DNA from: Pseudomonas cremoricolorata
Lineage (GTDB): Bacteria > Pseudomonadota > Gammaproteobacteria > Pseudomonadales > Pseudomonadaceae
Assembly (NCBI RefSeq): GCF_000759535.1
Contig: NZ_CP009455.1
Location: forward strand, 434,001 to 498,000
Direction: 5' to 3'
Length of the DNA stretch: 64,000 bases
Shown here: piece after piece, positions 19,117 to 27,774 of the stretch
Numbering within the stretch: position 1 is the stretch's first letter
How the letters are laid out: each line of letters begins with the position of its first letter
The notes under the pieces: generated by a model
The model's input: only the letters and a program-made list of their open reading frames with translations
Told to the model about the DNA's origin: nothing
Database searches by the model: none
Position numbers and translations under genes: made by a program

Positions 19117-20588
19117 GGGGTGATGTCCTCGGTGGGCAGGGTGGGGCTGAGCAGCGGGCGATAGCGCTCGATGATGGCGTCGCGGCGCAGACGGCCGTTG
19201 CTGGTGAGCAAGCCGTTGACGGTGCTGAACGGTTCGCTCAGGCGGCTCCAGCGGTGGACCTGGGCGTAATCGGGCAGCCCCTGATTGGCCTGGGCCACGG
19301 CCTCGGCCAGGTGCTGGTCGCCAATGGCCGGGTCGTGCGGCCAGAGCAAGGCGTGGTTGTGCGCCTGCGCTTCGCCATGCACCAGGGCCTGGGCGATGAC
19401 CCCACCCTGACTCAGTTCGGCCTCGACCCACTCCGGATTGACGTTGCGCCCAAAACTGGTGATGAACTGATGTTTCTTGCGCCCACGCAGGTAGAGGTAG
19501 CCGTCGGCGTCGAACCAGCCGAGGTCACCGGTCGGCCACCAGCCCTCGGCCGGCGCCGGCTCACCCAAGTAACCCAACAGCGTGGCGCCCTGGACCAGCA
19601 CCTCGCCGTCGTCGGCCAGGCGCACCTGCACATGGGGCAACGGCAGGCCGACGCTGCCGGGGCGCTGCGCCCTGGGCCGGTTCAGACACACCACCGAGGC
19701 GCATTCCGACAGACCGTAGCCTTCATACAACGGCAGCCCGACGTGCTGCGCCCGCGCCAGCAAAGACGCCGACACCTTCGCCCCACCCACTGCGACAAAG
19801 CGCAGACGGCGCGGGTCGAAGGCGCCCTGCTCGGCGGCCAGCACCAGCAGTTGCAGCAACTGCGGCACCAGAATCAGGCTATGGGGCTGGCACTCGGCCA
19901 ACAGGGCGAACAGGCGCGGTGCATCCACCCCGCTGGCACCGTGCAGGCCAACCCGTTGCAGGCTCGGCAGGCTGAGGCACGCGCCAGCGAGCAACGCGGC
20001 ATAACCACCGATGTTCTCCAGCAACACCGCCAACGGTAACAGCGCCAGATGCTGGCGCGGTGCATTGACCGCGCTGGCCTGGTGCAACGCCTGGGCCACG
20101 CCGAGTACGCTGGCGGCGCTCAGGCACACCCCTTTTGGCGTGCCGGTGGTGCCCGAGGTGAAGGTCAGCTTGGCGGTGCCGGGCAGTAACTGCCCGGTTG
20201 CCACCGGACGCTGCCAGAACGGCCCTGGGCGGTAGCCGGCGGCACGCAACTCATCGTCCAGGGCAGCTTCGGCGATCACCACGTCGCAGCCACTGCGCGC
20301 CAGGCAATGGGCGCGCTGCGCCGGGGTGAAGAAGCCTGGCAGGGTCACGCAGGCCAGACCCTCGAACAGCACGGCCAGATCCCACAGCATCGCCTCGACG
20401 CCATTGTCCAGCAGCAACGCCACCACCCTCGCGCCATGCTCGCGCAGGCGCAGGCGACGCTGCTCGACCTCATCCAGCAGCTCGGCGTAACTGACCTTGC
20501 GCTGATCGCCGAGCAGCGCCACGGCATCCGCGTCGCGTTGGGCATGGCCGCGCAGCCGCTGATGAAACTGCTCCAGCTCAGGCGACAT
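19113..20588 (-). CDS. AMP-binding acyl-CoA synthetase/ligase family protein
   Basis: 491 residues of the ANL superfamily: P-loop LTFTSGTTGTPKGVCLS, A5 motif YEGYGLSECASVVCLN, A7 TGDLGWFDADGYLYLRGRKK and A8 hinge FGRNVNPEWVEAEL. The expected C-terminal lysine region is short (FSTVNGLLTSNGRLRRDAI). It should activate a carboxylic acid as adenylate and perhaps thioester; long-chain acids are favoured by overall similarity to fatty-acyl ligases. It overlaps its upstream neighbour by 11 bases and its downstream neighbour by four. Confidence 0.9.
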   Translation of the reverse strand: MSPELEQFHQRLRGHAQRDADAVALLGDQRKVSYAELLDEVEQRRLRLREHGARVVALLLDNGVEAMLWDLAVLFEGLACVTLPGFFTPAQRAHCLARSGCDVVIAEAALDDELRAAGYRPGPFWQRPVATGQLLPGTAKLTFTSGTTGTPKGVCLSAASVLGVAQALHQASAVNAPRQHLALLPLAVLLENIGGYAALLAGACLSLPSLQRVGLHGASGVDAPRLFALLAECQPHSLILVPQLLQLLVLAAEQGAFDPRRLRFVAVGGAKVSASLLARAQHVGLPLYEGYGLSECASVVCLNRPRAQRPGSVGLPLPHVQVRLADDGEVLVQGATLLGYLGEPAPAEGWWPTGDLGWFDADGYLYLRGRKKHQFITSFGRNVNPEWVEAELSQGGVIAQALVHGEAQAHNHALLWPHDPAIGDQHLAEAVAQANQGLPDYAQVHRWSRLSEPFSTVNGLLTSNGRLRRDAIIERYRPLLSPTLPTEDITP

Positions 20589-21255
20589 GGCTCACCTGCC
20601 CGCCTTCGGCGTCCAGGCCCAGCCGGGCGAAAATGCCAGCCTCGCGCAAATGGGCGAAACCGGCGCGAATGTTGCCCACCTGCACCTGCGGCTGCTGCTG
20701 GTAATAACGACCCCAGGCGTGGCGCTGTTCGCCCAGGCGCAGCGGGTCGGCCAGGCACAGCGCCTGGGGTTCGAGGCCCAGGCGATGAAAGCTGTTGGTG
20801 AGGGTGGCGGCGCCGGTGAAAGTCACCCACTCCAGCCCGGCGCTGGCCAGAAGGTAGGTCAGGACGACGATGCTCAGGCGCGCACTGCCCGTGTCGGCGG
20901 CGGCCAGGTTGCCGATCTCGACAATGCTGCTGCGGCGCACCAAGCCTTGCATGCGCTCACTGACCAGCCGCTCGATGGGCGCGTCCAGATACTGTTCGAG
21001 AAACAGCGTCGTATTCGTGGCCAACCGCGCACCGGCTACCGCATGCAGTGCGCCGTCTGCATCGGTGACGGCAAACAGCTCGGGCATGAACTGGCTGATC
21101 TGCGCGCCGTGGGCGCAGCGGAAGCGCTCGGCGATGAAGGTTTCGCAAGCCAGGCGCGACGGTGTTGCCGGTTGCACCCGGGCAACACTGAGCGTCTCGC
21201 CGTGGGCGGACACCACGCGCAAGGCGGCAGGCAGGTAACGAAAGTGACAGGGCAT
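20578..21255 (-). CDS. Thermostable-hemolysin (T_hemolysin) family protein
   Basis: 225 residues resembling the Vibrio thermostable delta-hemolysin family: CETFIAERFRCAHGAQISQFMPELFAV, then VAGARLATNTTLFLEQYLDAPIE and RSSIVEIGNLAAADTGSARLSIVVL. The pattern of strands and helices looks like a GNAT/LuxI-type N-acyltransferase fold, so hemolysis may be incidental and acyl transfer the real activity; that is inference. It has no signal peptide. It is the first gene of a tightly overlapping set with an AMP ligase, di-metal oxidase and SDR, behind a PmrA-like box. Confidence 0.75.
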   Translation of the reverse strand: MPCHFRYLPAALRVVSAHGETLSVARVQPATPSRLACETFIAERFRCAHGAQISQFMPELFAVTDADGALHAVAGARLATNTTLFLEQYLDAPIERLVSERMQGLVRRSSIVEIGNLAAADTGSARLSIVVLTYLLASAGLEWVTFTGAATLTNSFHRLGLEPQALCLADPLRLGEQRHAWGRYYQQQPQVQVGNIRAGFAHLREAGIFARLGLDAEGGQVSHVA

Positions 21256-21304
21256 GCTCGATGACTCCCGTGGATGGCATGGGCCGGGAGTATCGAGAAG
21301 GTTT

Positions 21305-21321
21305 CTTAATGAAGTCTGAAG
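21305..21321 (-). promoter_or_regulatory. PmrA-like box upstream of the hemolysin-family operon
   Basis: Plus-strand CTTAAT-GAAGT-CTGAAG resembles the PmrA/QseB direct repeat (CTTAAT-N5-CTTAAG) with one central mismatch in the second half. It lies about 50 bp upstream of the T_hemolysin-family start, a promoter position, in a set that ends with its own PmrA-like regulator. Confidence 0.5.
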
Positions 21322-21326
21322 ATCAG

Positions 21327-21357
21327 GCCGGGCATCAGCGTGGCGTGCATGCCCGGC
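21327..21357 (-). terminator. Hairpin after TonB receptor, probable terminator
   Basis: Nine perfect pairs, GCCGGGCAT / ATGCCCGGC, a few bases past the receptor stop. T-run is short, but this hairpin separates the FecI-controlled receptor from the hemolysin-family operon on the same strand. Confidence 0.6.
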
Positions 21358-21363
21358 TGCGCA

Positions 21364-23868
21364 TCAGAATTCGCCGCGCAGACTGACGGTGAAGTTGCGC
21401 GGGGTGCCGTAGAAGTTGCCGTAGTCCGAGTAACCGACGGTGGAGTAGTAGTGCTTGTCGAACAGGTTGTCCAGGTTGCCGGCCACGCTCCAGTGCTCGT
21501 CCAGTTGGTAGTGGGCAAAGGCGTTCCACAGCGCGTAGCCGGCCTGGGAGAAGCGGTAGTCGACGCTGTCACCGGTCAGGCCACCGTTGGCATCGCGCAG
21601 CAAGGCACTGCCCGACACATAGCTGGCGCTTTGCGCGGTGACGCCGCCGCCGACCTTGAGCTGCGACAGCACCCCTGGCAACTGGTAGGTGGCGAACAGC
21701 TTGGCCAGGTGCCGCGGGGTCAGCGAGTTGTAGGCTGCGCCGGACACCTTGTTTTCGTTGTGGTTGTAGGTGTAGCCGAAGGTGGCTTCGAGGCGTTCGG
21801 CCAGTTCACCGCTGACCTCGAAGTCCAGGCCTTTGCTCACCACCTCGCCATCGTCGGTGTAGCAGCAGCTGGTGCCGGTGGTGGAGTTGGAGCTATACGG
21901 GTAACGCGGATCGCGCAAAGCCGAGCCGTTGCGCTGGGTGTAGTACACCGCGGCATAGGTGTTGAGACGCCCGCCGAGCAGTTCACCCTTGATGCCCAGT
22001 TCATAGTTGCGTCCGGTGATCGGGTCGAGCGAGGTGCCACCGCCGGGTGGGCCGGTGTAGCGATCGGACTGGGATTTGTAGATTTCCGCCACGCTGGTGT
22101 AGGCGGTCCACTCCGGGGTCAGGTCGTAGGTCAGGCCGCTGTAGGGCAGAAACACCCGAGTGTCTTCGACCTTGTTCGGCGTACTTTTACCAGTGGCATA
22201 GGTCAGGTTGTCGTAGCTGTAGTGGTAGTTGTTCAGGCTGCCGCCAATGAACCAGTGCAAAGGCTCGGCCAATTGCAGGCGCAACGCGCCGTAAACGCCG
22301 TCGGTCTTGGTGTTCTGGGTCAGGTAACCGAACGGGCTCGAACGCCCCTTGTTGGAGGGGTAATCCTTGGGGTCGAAGTTGAAGATGTCGTCGACCACGA
22401 CATCACCGCTGCTGGCGGTATCGTCCCGGCCCTTGCTGTCGGTCCAGTTCCACCCGGCGGTCAGGCCATGCTCCAGGCCGAACCACTCGAACGTGCCCTT
22501 GAGCGAGACATCGATGGCCTTCTCGGTTTTCGGGAAATGCTGCGTGCCACCTTCAGCGAAGACCCCGCCGCCGGTCTGCGGGTCGACGGCACCGTTGAAG
22601 TTGTAGTCGTTACGGTACTCACGCTGGCGGTTGTACTGGGTGTCCAGGCTCAGGGTCCAGGCGTCGCTCAGCTGGCGGTCCACGTGCAGGAAATAGGTGT
22701 TGTTGGTCAGGTAGCGCACATCGGTCGCTCCGGCCAGGTAGGTGCTGCGTGGCAGCTTGAGGTCTTCGCCGGTGGCATAACGCGGCAGGCCGTAATCCTG
22801 GTCGCTGCCGCGCAGGTTGTCGTGGGTCATGCCGCCGTACAGCGTGGTGGCGTCGTCGAGGTCGGCTTCGAGCACGCCATACACCAGCTTGCGCTTGGCC
22901 CCGGCGTAGTCGATGAAGCTGTTGCGGTCCTGGTTCACCGCCACCAGCCGCCCGCGCAGGCGGCCATCGAAGGCCAGCGGGCCGCTGACGTCCAGCTCCT
23001 GGCGGTAGTTGTCCCAACTGCCGGCCGAGAGCATGACACTGGCCTGGGGCGTTGCCGTGGGCCGTTTGCGCACCAGGTTGACGGTGCCGCCCGGCTCACC
23101 GGCGCCGGCGAACAGGCCATCGGCGCCGCGCAGCACCTCCACATGGTCGTAGATGGCCGTGTCCATCTCCATCCACGCGGCATGGCGCAGGGTGGCGCCG
23201 CCGTCGAGGCGGAAGTTGGTCACCTCGAAGCCGCGCGAGAGGTAAACGGCGCTGGTCATGCTGCCTTGGAATTCGGTGATGCCGGTGGTCTGCTGCAGGG
23301 TTTTGCCAAGGGTGGTGAGCTGTTGGTCCTGCAGGCGCTGGCGGGTCATGACACTGACCGCCTGCGGGGTTTCCTTGATCGACTGCGGCGCCTTGCCGAC
23401 CGACACCTGGCCCACGGTGTAGGAACGGCTGCCCTCACTGACGTTGCCCAGCGTATCGCTCAACCCGTCGACCGTGGTCGCGCCCAGTTGCAGCGCGGTG
23501 TCGCTGCTGTCCTGGGCCAGCAAGGTGTAGCTGGCGCTACCATGGGCGACGGCTTGCAGCCCGGTGCCTTGCAACAGGCGATCGAGCGCCGCCTGCGCGC
23601 TGAACACGCCCTGCACGCCCGGCGAGGTGCGGCCACGGCTCAGCCCCGGCTCGTAGGAAATGCTTGCCTTGACCTGACTGCCATAGGCTGACAACGCATC
23701 TTCCAGCGGCCCAGCGGGAATGGCGAAGCGGTACTCGCTCTGCTGCGTCTGCGCCCAGGCCGGTACGCTGACCGCGCTGAACGAGACAGCACTGGCGACA
23801 AGGGCGGTGCTGAGCGCCAGCGGCAAGGCGCGAAAGCGAGCGTGACGGGGTGCGGTGGTGCCTGACAT
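21364..23868 (-). CDS. TonB-dependent siderophore receptor with STN domain
   Basis: 834 residues from ATG 23868 (MSGTTAPRHARFRALPLAL, then signal peptide ending near AWAQ). The secretin/TonB N-terminal signalling domain follows (YRFAIPAGPLEDALSAYGSQ ... YTLLAQ), then the plug (KETPQAVSVMTRQRLQDQ; HVEVLRGADGLFAGAGEPGGTVNLVRKRP) and a barrel ending in FTVSLRGEF. It is FpvA/FoxA-like: the N-terminal domain should signal to the FecR-like protein encoded just upstream. A ferric-siderophore ligand is likely but its identity is not. Confidence 0.95.
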   Translation of the reverse strand: MSGTTAPRHARFRALPLALSTALVASAVSFSAVSVPAWAQTQQSEYRFAIPAGPLEDALSAYGSQVKASISYEPGLSRGRTSPGVQGVFSAQAALDRLLQGTGLQAVAHGSASYTLLAQDSSDTALQLGATTVDGLSDTLGNVSEGSRSYTVGQVSVGKAPQSIKETPQAVSVMTRQRLQDQQLTTLGKTLQQTTGITEFQGSMTSAVYLSRGFEVTNFRLDGGATLRHAAWMEMDTAIYDHVEVLRGADGLFAGAGEPGGTVNLVRKRPTATPQASVMLSAGSWDNYRQELDVSGPLAFDGRLRGRLVAVNQDRNSFIDYAGAKRKLVYGVLEADLDDATTLYGGMTHDNLRGSDQDYGLPRYATGEDLKLPRSTYLAGATDVRYLTNNTYFLHVDRQLSDAWTLSLDTQYNRQREYRNDYNFNGAVDPQTGGGVFAEGGTQHFPKTEKAIDVSLKGTFEWFGLEHGLTAGWNWTDSKGRDDTASSGDVVVDDIFNFDPKDYPSNKGRSSPFGYLTQNTKTDGVYGALRLQLAEPLHWFIGGSLNNYHYSYDNLTYATGKSTPNKVEDTRVFLPYSGLTYDLTPEWTAYTSVAEIYKSQSDRYTGPPGGGTSLDPITGRNYELGIKGELLGGRLNTYAAVYYTQRNGSALRDPRYPYSSNSTTGTSCCYTDDGEVVSKGLDFEVSGELAERLEATFGYTYNHNENKVSGAAYNSLTPRHLAKLFATYQLPGVLSQLKVGGGVTAQSASYVSGSALLRDANGGLTGDSVDYRFSQAGYALWNAFAHYQLDEHWSVAGNLDNLFDKHYYSTVGYSDYGNFYGTPRNFTVSLRGEF

Positions 23869-23926
23869 GACGGTGCGATTCTCCAGTGGCAGAAGGATGG
23901 CGTCTGCGCGCCTCTCTGTCTCTGTC

Positions 23927-23943
23927 GAATGAGAATCAGAATC
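23927..23943 (-). promoter_or_regulatory. Iron-responsive promoter element for STN receptor
   Basis: GAATGAGAATCAGAATC, about 60 bp upstream of the receptor start, has the repeated GAAT/GAGAAT pattern seen in Fur and FecI-type promoters. It sits between fecR and the receptor gene, where an ECF-dependent promoter is expected. Confidence 0.45.
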
Positions 23944-23977
23944 TACAACACCTGGCTGCAAAAAAGTTTCGATTCGG

Positions 23978-24919
23978 TCAGGCCACCGGCTGCAGCCGCT
24001 CGACCCGCCCCCACCAGCGGCTGATCCAGCGCACCCGTATCGGCAAGGTGCCACTGAGGTTGGCCAGCACCGCGTCGCTGTCGTCGACCTGGAATATCCC
24101 GGAAATACGCAGCCCCGCCGCCTGCTCATCGCACACCAGTCGCCCCGGTCGATAACGCGCAAGTTCGGCGATGAACGCATCCAGACGCCAGTCCGCGACG
24201 ATCAACTGCCCGCGCAGCCAGGCATCGCCGCCGGCCGCCAGCGCCAGCACCGGTTGCACCTGCGTAGCGCTGAATAGGAGGCGCTGACCGGCCTCGACCC
24301 GCAGCTCTGCGGCGGCCAATGGGCTGACCTGCACGGCATGCTCGAACACGCTGAGCTGGGTGCCGGCCTCATCGCTGCGCACCATGAAGCGCGTGCCCAG
24401 CGCTTGCAGGCTGCCGGCCGCAGTCTGCACCCGAAACGGTCGTGAATCGGCAGCGGTTTCGATCAACACCTCGCCCCGGCGCAGGCGCAACTGGCGCTGC
24501 TGCGCGTCGAACTGCACATCCAGCGCCGTGTCGGTGTTGAGCACCAGCCGCGAGCCATCGGCCAGGATCACGTGGCGTCGCTCACCGACCCCGGTGTGCA
24601 GGTCGGCCAGGGTGTTGCGCCACGGTGAGTACGGCAAGCCCAGCGCCGCGCTGCCACCAGCGGCCAGCAGCAGCGCCAGTACCTTGAGCACCTGCCGGCG
24701 CTGGGCCTGGGCGCCGTTCAGCGCGGCCTTGGCAATGCCGCCCTCGAGGCCGCCAAGGGTCGCCTGCAAGCGCGCCACCCGCGCCCAGGCCAAGGCATGC
24801 GCCGGGTCGCTTTGCAGCCACTGACGATGCGCTTCGCGAGCCGCATCGCCCTGCTCGCACAGGGTCACGTACCACGAGGCCGCCGCTTCCAGGGTCTGCA
24901 GGCTCGGTTTGCCAGACAC
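23978..24919 (-). CDS. FecR-family anti-sigma factor
   Basis: 313 residues: an N-terminal cytosolic DUF4880-like region (LEAAASWYVTLCEQGDAAREAHRQWLQSDPAHALAWARV), one membrane segment (VLKVLALLLAAGGSAALGL), and a periplasmic FecR domain (LADLHTGVGERRHVILADGSRLVLNTDTALDVQ). It should hold the adjacent ECF sigma factor and release it when the STN receptor is loaded. The gene starts three bases after the sigma gene stop. Confidence 0.93.
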   Translation of the reverse strand: MSGKPSLQTLEAAASWYVTLCEQGDAAREAHRQWLQSDPAHALAWARVARLQATLGGLEGGIAKAALNGAQAQRRQVLKVLALLLAAGGSAALGLPYSPWRNTLADLHTGVGERRHVILADGSRLVLNTDTALDVQFDAQQRQLRLRRGEVLIETAADSRPFRVQTAAGSLQALGTRFMVRSDEAGTQLSVFEHAVQVSPLAAAELRVEAGQRLLFSATQVQPVLALAAGGDAWLRGQLIVADWRLDAFIAELARYRPGRLVCDEQAAGLRISGIFQVDDSDAVLANLSGTLPIRVRWISRWWGRVERLQPVA

Positions 24920-24922
24920 GGC

Positions 24923-25426
24923 TCAGTCCTCGACCAGCAACAGGCACTGGGCCATGGCGCGGATGAAGTGCTTGCGCACGGTATTGCTCGACAACCCCAG
25001 ACGCCGACCGATCTCGACGAAACTCAGGCCATCCAACTGCGCCAGGAGGAAAATCTCCCGCGCCCGCGGGCACAGCCCGTCGAGCATCGTATCGATCTGC
25101 AGTAGCGTCTCGAGGATGATGCTGCGCGTCTGCGGCGAGATGTCCAGCGCTTCGGGCTGCGCCGCCAGGGCCGCCAGGTAGGCCTGTTCCAAAGAACGGC
25201 GGCGGTACAGGTCGATCAGCAGGCTGCGGGCGACGGTGGTCAGGTAGGCCCGCGGCTGGCGCAGGTCGTCGAAGCGGCGCTGGGTCATCACCCGAACGAA
25301 AGTGTCCTGGGCCAGGTCCGCCGCCTGCTCGCGGCAACCGAGCTTGCCGCGCAGCCAGCGGTGCAGCCAACCATGGTGGTCGCTGTACAGCCGCTGTAGG
25401 GCGAGTCGTTCAATGGCGTCGGACAT
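24923..25426 (-). CDS. FecI-family ECF sigma factor
   Basis: 167 residues from ATG 25426 (MSDAIERLALQRLY). Region 2 (HHGWLHRWLRGKLGCREQAADLAQDTFVRVM) and region 4 (REIFLLAQLDGLSFVEIGRRLGLSSNTVRKHF) are complete. It directs RNA polymerase to the receptor promoter. A Fur-like site lies 25-45 bp upstream, so the whole set should be induced by iron starvation. Confidence 0.95.
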   Translation of the reverse strand: MSDAIERLALQRLYSDHHGWLHRWLRGKLGCREQAADLAQDTFVRVMTQRRFDDLRQPRAYLTTVARSLLIDLYRRRSLEQAYLAALAAQPEALDISPQTRSIILETLLQIDTMLDGLCPRAREIFLLAQLDGLSFVEIGRRLGLSSNTVRKHFIRAMAQCLLLVED

Positions 25427-25450
25427 GGCGAAGGGTGTGCTGGGAAAAAG

Positions 25451-25470
25451 GCGAATGATAATACACCTCA
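25451..25470 (-). promoter_or_regulatory. Fur-box-like site upstream of fecI-type gene
   Basis: Contains GAATGATAAT, matching the left and central parts of the 19-bp Fur consensus; the right half is degenerate. Its promoter position before an iron-starvation sigma gene supports the call. Confidence 0.55.
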
Positions 25471-25543
25471 TTAGCACCAAAGCAGTACTGCACCTTTCGC
25501 TTGGAACAGTCTCAGTTGTAGCCCAAGCACAGCCTCAACGCCC

Positions 25544-26158
25544 TCAGCGGCTACGCGCGACCATGGCCAACACCGTTTCGCGCAGCTCGTCACTGGCCTG
25601 CGCCTGAGCGATGTCGCCAATGACCGCCGCATGGGACAACGCCTCGGCGGCCCCGAGCATCGCCCACAACCCCGCCTGTGACACGCCTTGTGAGCCGGCG
25701 TAAGGCGCAAGCAGTCGACGGCACTTATCGATGAACGCCTGCTGATAGCGGCGCTTCACCGCCGCCAGCTCGGGTGAGCCATCGAGGGCGGCCAATACAC
25801 CCGGAATCTCCCGACCCTGGCTCAGCACGCAGTCGACGTAGCTGCTGGCGATCACTTCGGCCTTGTCTTCCAGACTCGGCCCGCTGGCGGCGATGGCGGC
25901 ATCGATCAAGGCGGTCTGGCGCACATCGAAATCTTCATACAGGGCCGACAGCAGGCCATTGCGAGTGCGGAAATGGTCGTAGACCACCGGCTTGGCGATC
26001 GCCGCCCGTTCGGCCAAGTGGCCGAGGGTCAGGGCATCGGTGCCTTCCTGGCCAATGACCCGCCATGACACGTCCAGCAGTTGTCGCAGTCGCTCTTCGC
26101 GAGACAGTCGCCGGCGCGGCGATGCCGAATCGTCCTGGTTCCGGGATTGGCTTGACAT
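25544..26158 (-). CDS. TetR-family transcriptional repressor
   Basis: 204 residues from ATG 26158 (MSSQSRNQDD). N-terminal TetR helix-turn-helix LLDVSWRVIGQEGTDALTLGHLAERAAIAKPVVYDHFRTRNGLL, then a ligand-binding helical domain. It is divergent from an MFS exporter 99 bp away with an inverted repeat between them, the usual arrangement of a local repressor such as SmvR for SmvA. It probably represses itself and the exporter until a toxic cation or drug binds. Confidence 0.9.
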   Translation of the reverse strand: MSSQSRNQDDSASPRRRLSREERLRQLLDVSWRVIGQEGTDALTLGHLAERAAIAKPVVYDHFRTRNGLLSALYEDFDVRQTALIDAAIAASGPSLEDKAEVIASSYVDCVLSQGREIPGVLAALDGSPELAAVKRRYQQAFIDKCRRLLAPYAGSQGVSQAGLWAMLGAAEALSHAAVIGDIAQAQASDELRETVLAMVARSR

Positions 26159-26162
26159 GCTT

Positions 26163-26206
26163 ATATACCAAATGTAGGTTAAGTGACTTATGTACAAAAA
26201 GTATAT
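26163..26206. promoter_or_regulatory. Candidate TetR operator in divergent promoter
   Basis: Imperfect inverted repeat whose outer arms are ATATAC (26163) and GTATAT (26201), with further matched positions inside (TGTA / TACA and TAAG / CTTA). It overlaps the start-proximal region of the TetR gene and the exporter promoter. Confidence 0.55.
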
Positions 26207-26257
26207 TAGCCCGCAGCGGTGCCAGCAAGCGCCGCCGCCTTCCTGTGAGCCCTCGTC

Positions 26258-27730
26258 ATGCACACCGTCATCTTCGATTCCCCTCTACCGAACCGCAGCA
26301 AGGCCTGGCTGGGGCTGTGCTCGATTCTGCTGGTCGTTTTACTGGTGGCCATGGACGGTTCGGTGCTGTACCTGGCGATGCCACGGCTCAGTGCCGCACT
26401 GTCGCCCACTGCCGAGCAAAGCCTGTGGATGCTCGACAGCTATGGCCTGGTGGTCGGCTCGCTGCTGATCGCCTTCGGCAACCTGGGCGACCGTTATGGC
26501 CGGCTCCGGCTGATGATGGCCGGAGCGCTGTTGTTTGGCCTGGCATCGCTAGGAGCCGCGATGGTCAATACCCCGCTGCAACTGATCATCTGCCGTGCGC
26601 TGATGGGGGTCGGCGGCGCCACCTTGTTGCCTTCAGGGCTGGCCATCGTCAGCGAGTTGTTTCCCGACCCGCGCCAGCGTGCCCAGGCCATTGGCCTGTT
26701 CGCCGCAACCTTCGCCGCCGGCTTCGCGCTCGGCCCGCTGATCGGCGGCATGCTGTTGCAGCATTTTGCCTGGGGCGCGGTATTTCTGATCAACCTGCCG
26801 GTGGTACTGGCCTTCCTGCTGCTGGCCCCGTGGTTGCTGCGCGAAGTGCGTCAGGGCGGTCAAACCCGCCTTGACGGAGCGAGCCTGGTGTTGTCGTTCG
26901 TCGGCATTTTGTTGTTCATCTACGCCTTGAAAAGCACCGCCGCCGAGGGCCTGGCGCTTGTGCCCACGGTTTGCGGCGTGCTGGGCGCGCTGGCGCTGGT
27001 GATGTTTCTGCGGCGGCAAACGCGCCTGGCGATGCCATTGCTCGACGTGGCGTTGTTCCGCGACCGGCGCTTCGCCCTGGCCATCGTCACGGGTCTGTTG
27101 TCACTGGTGGTGTGGTCGGCGTCGGGCTACCTGGGCGGTGTCTATCTGCAAGCGGTGCTGGGGCATGATGTCTTCACGGCCGCGCTACTGACGCTGCCGG
27201 GCGCTGCGGTGCTGACGCTCAGTTGCGTCGGTAGCGCGCGTATCGTCGAGCGCGTTGGACACAAAGCAGCGCTGGTCGCCACCCATGTCCTGATCGGTGC
27301 CGGCGCGTTGCTGCTGCTGTTGGTCCGCGCCGACGGCGGCGTGGGCGTGTGGATCGCCTCTGGGATGATTGCGGGCATCGGCTACGGCCTGTCATTCAGC
27401 CTGGTGGCCGACATCGCCGTCTCTGCCGTGCCCAGTGAACGCGCGGGCGCCGCAGGGTCGATCGCCGAAACCAGCAACGAATTGGGTAACGCCCTGGGCA
27501 TCGCTTTGCTGGGTTCATTGGCCGCCTTGGTGTTTCGCCTGCAAGGCCCAGGCAAGGCCGGCACACTGAGCGAAACCCTGGCCTACGCCGGGCTGAATGA
27601 CGTGCAGGCCTGGCAGGCGAAAGTCGCCTTTGTGCAAGGGCTGCACTGGGCAATGGCAGTCGGCGGGGTGGTGACGCTGGGCGTCGCGGTGCTGGCCTGG
27701 CGCTGGTTGCCGCGAAACCTGGGTCGCTGA
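26258..27730 (+). CDS. DHA2-family 14-helix MFS drug exporter (SmvA/QacA-like)
   Basis: 490 residues, fourteen predicted membrane helices. MFS signatures: FGNLGDRYGRLRLMMAG in loop 2-3, LLVAMDGSVLYLAMPRL in helix 1 with the conserved acidic residue, and the motif C-like GFALGPLIGGMLL of drug/proton antiporters. SmvA/QacA-type proteins export quaternary ammonium compounds and viologens. The divergent TetR gene supports this. A strong hairpin follows the stop. Confidence 0.9.
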   Translation: MHTVIFDSPLPNRSKAWLGLCSILLVVLLVAMDGSVLYLAMPRLSAALSPTAEQSLWMLDSYGLVVGSLLIAFGNLGDRYGRLRLMMAGALLFGLASLGAAMVNTPLQLIICRALMGVGGATLLPSGLAIVSELFPDPRQRAQAIGLFAATFAAGFALGPLIGGMLLQHFAWGAVFLINLPVVLAFLLLAPWLLREVRQGGQTRLDGASLVLSFVGILLFIYALKSTAAEGLALVPTVCGVLGALALVMFLRRQTRLAMPLLDVALFRDRRFALAIVTGLLSLVVWSASGYLGGVYLQAVLGHDVFTAALLTLPGAAVLTLSCVGSARIVERVGHKAALVATHVLIGAGALLLLLVRADGGVGVWIASGMIAGIGYGLSFSLVADIAVSAVPSERAGAAGSIAETSNELGNALGIALLGSLAALVFRLQGPGKAGTLSETLAYAGLNDVQAWQAKVAFVQGLHWAMAVGGVVTLGVAVLAWRWLPRNLGR

Positions 27731-27737
27731 AAGCCTG

Positions 27738-27759
27738 AACCGGGGTGCATACCCCGGTT
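27738..27759. terminator. Bidirectional terminator between MFS gene and mesD
   Basis: Perfect 9-bp stem AACCGGGGT / ACCCCGGTT with a GCAT loop, between two convergent genes 44 bp apart. Confidence 0.8.
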
Positions 27760-27774
27760 TCCATAACGCCTCGC

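Noticed and set aside
18442..19431. Longer 329-codon start for the HDO-like protein
   Set aside because: The extra N-terminus is the shadow of the AMP-ligase C-terminus, rich in P, G and R; ATG 19116 gives the family length.
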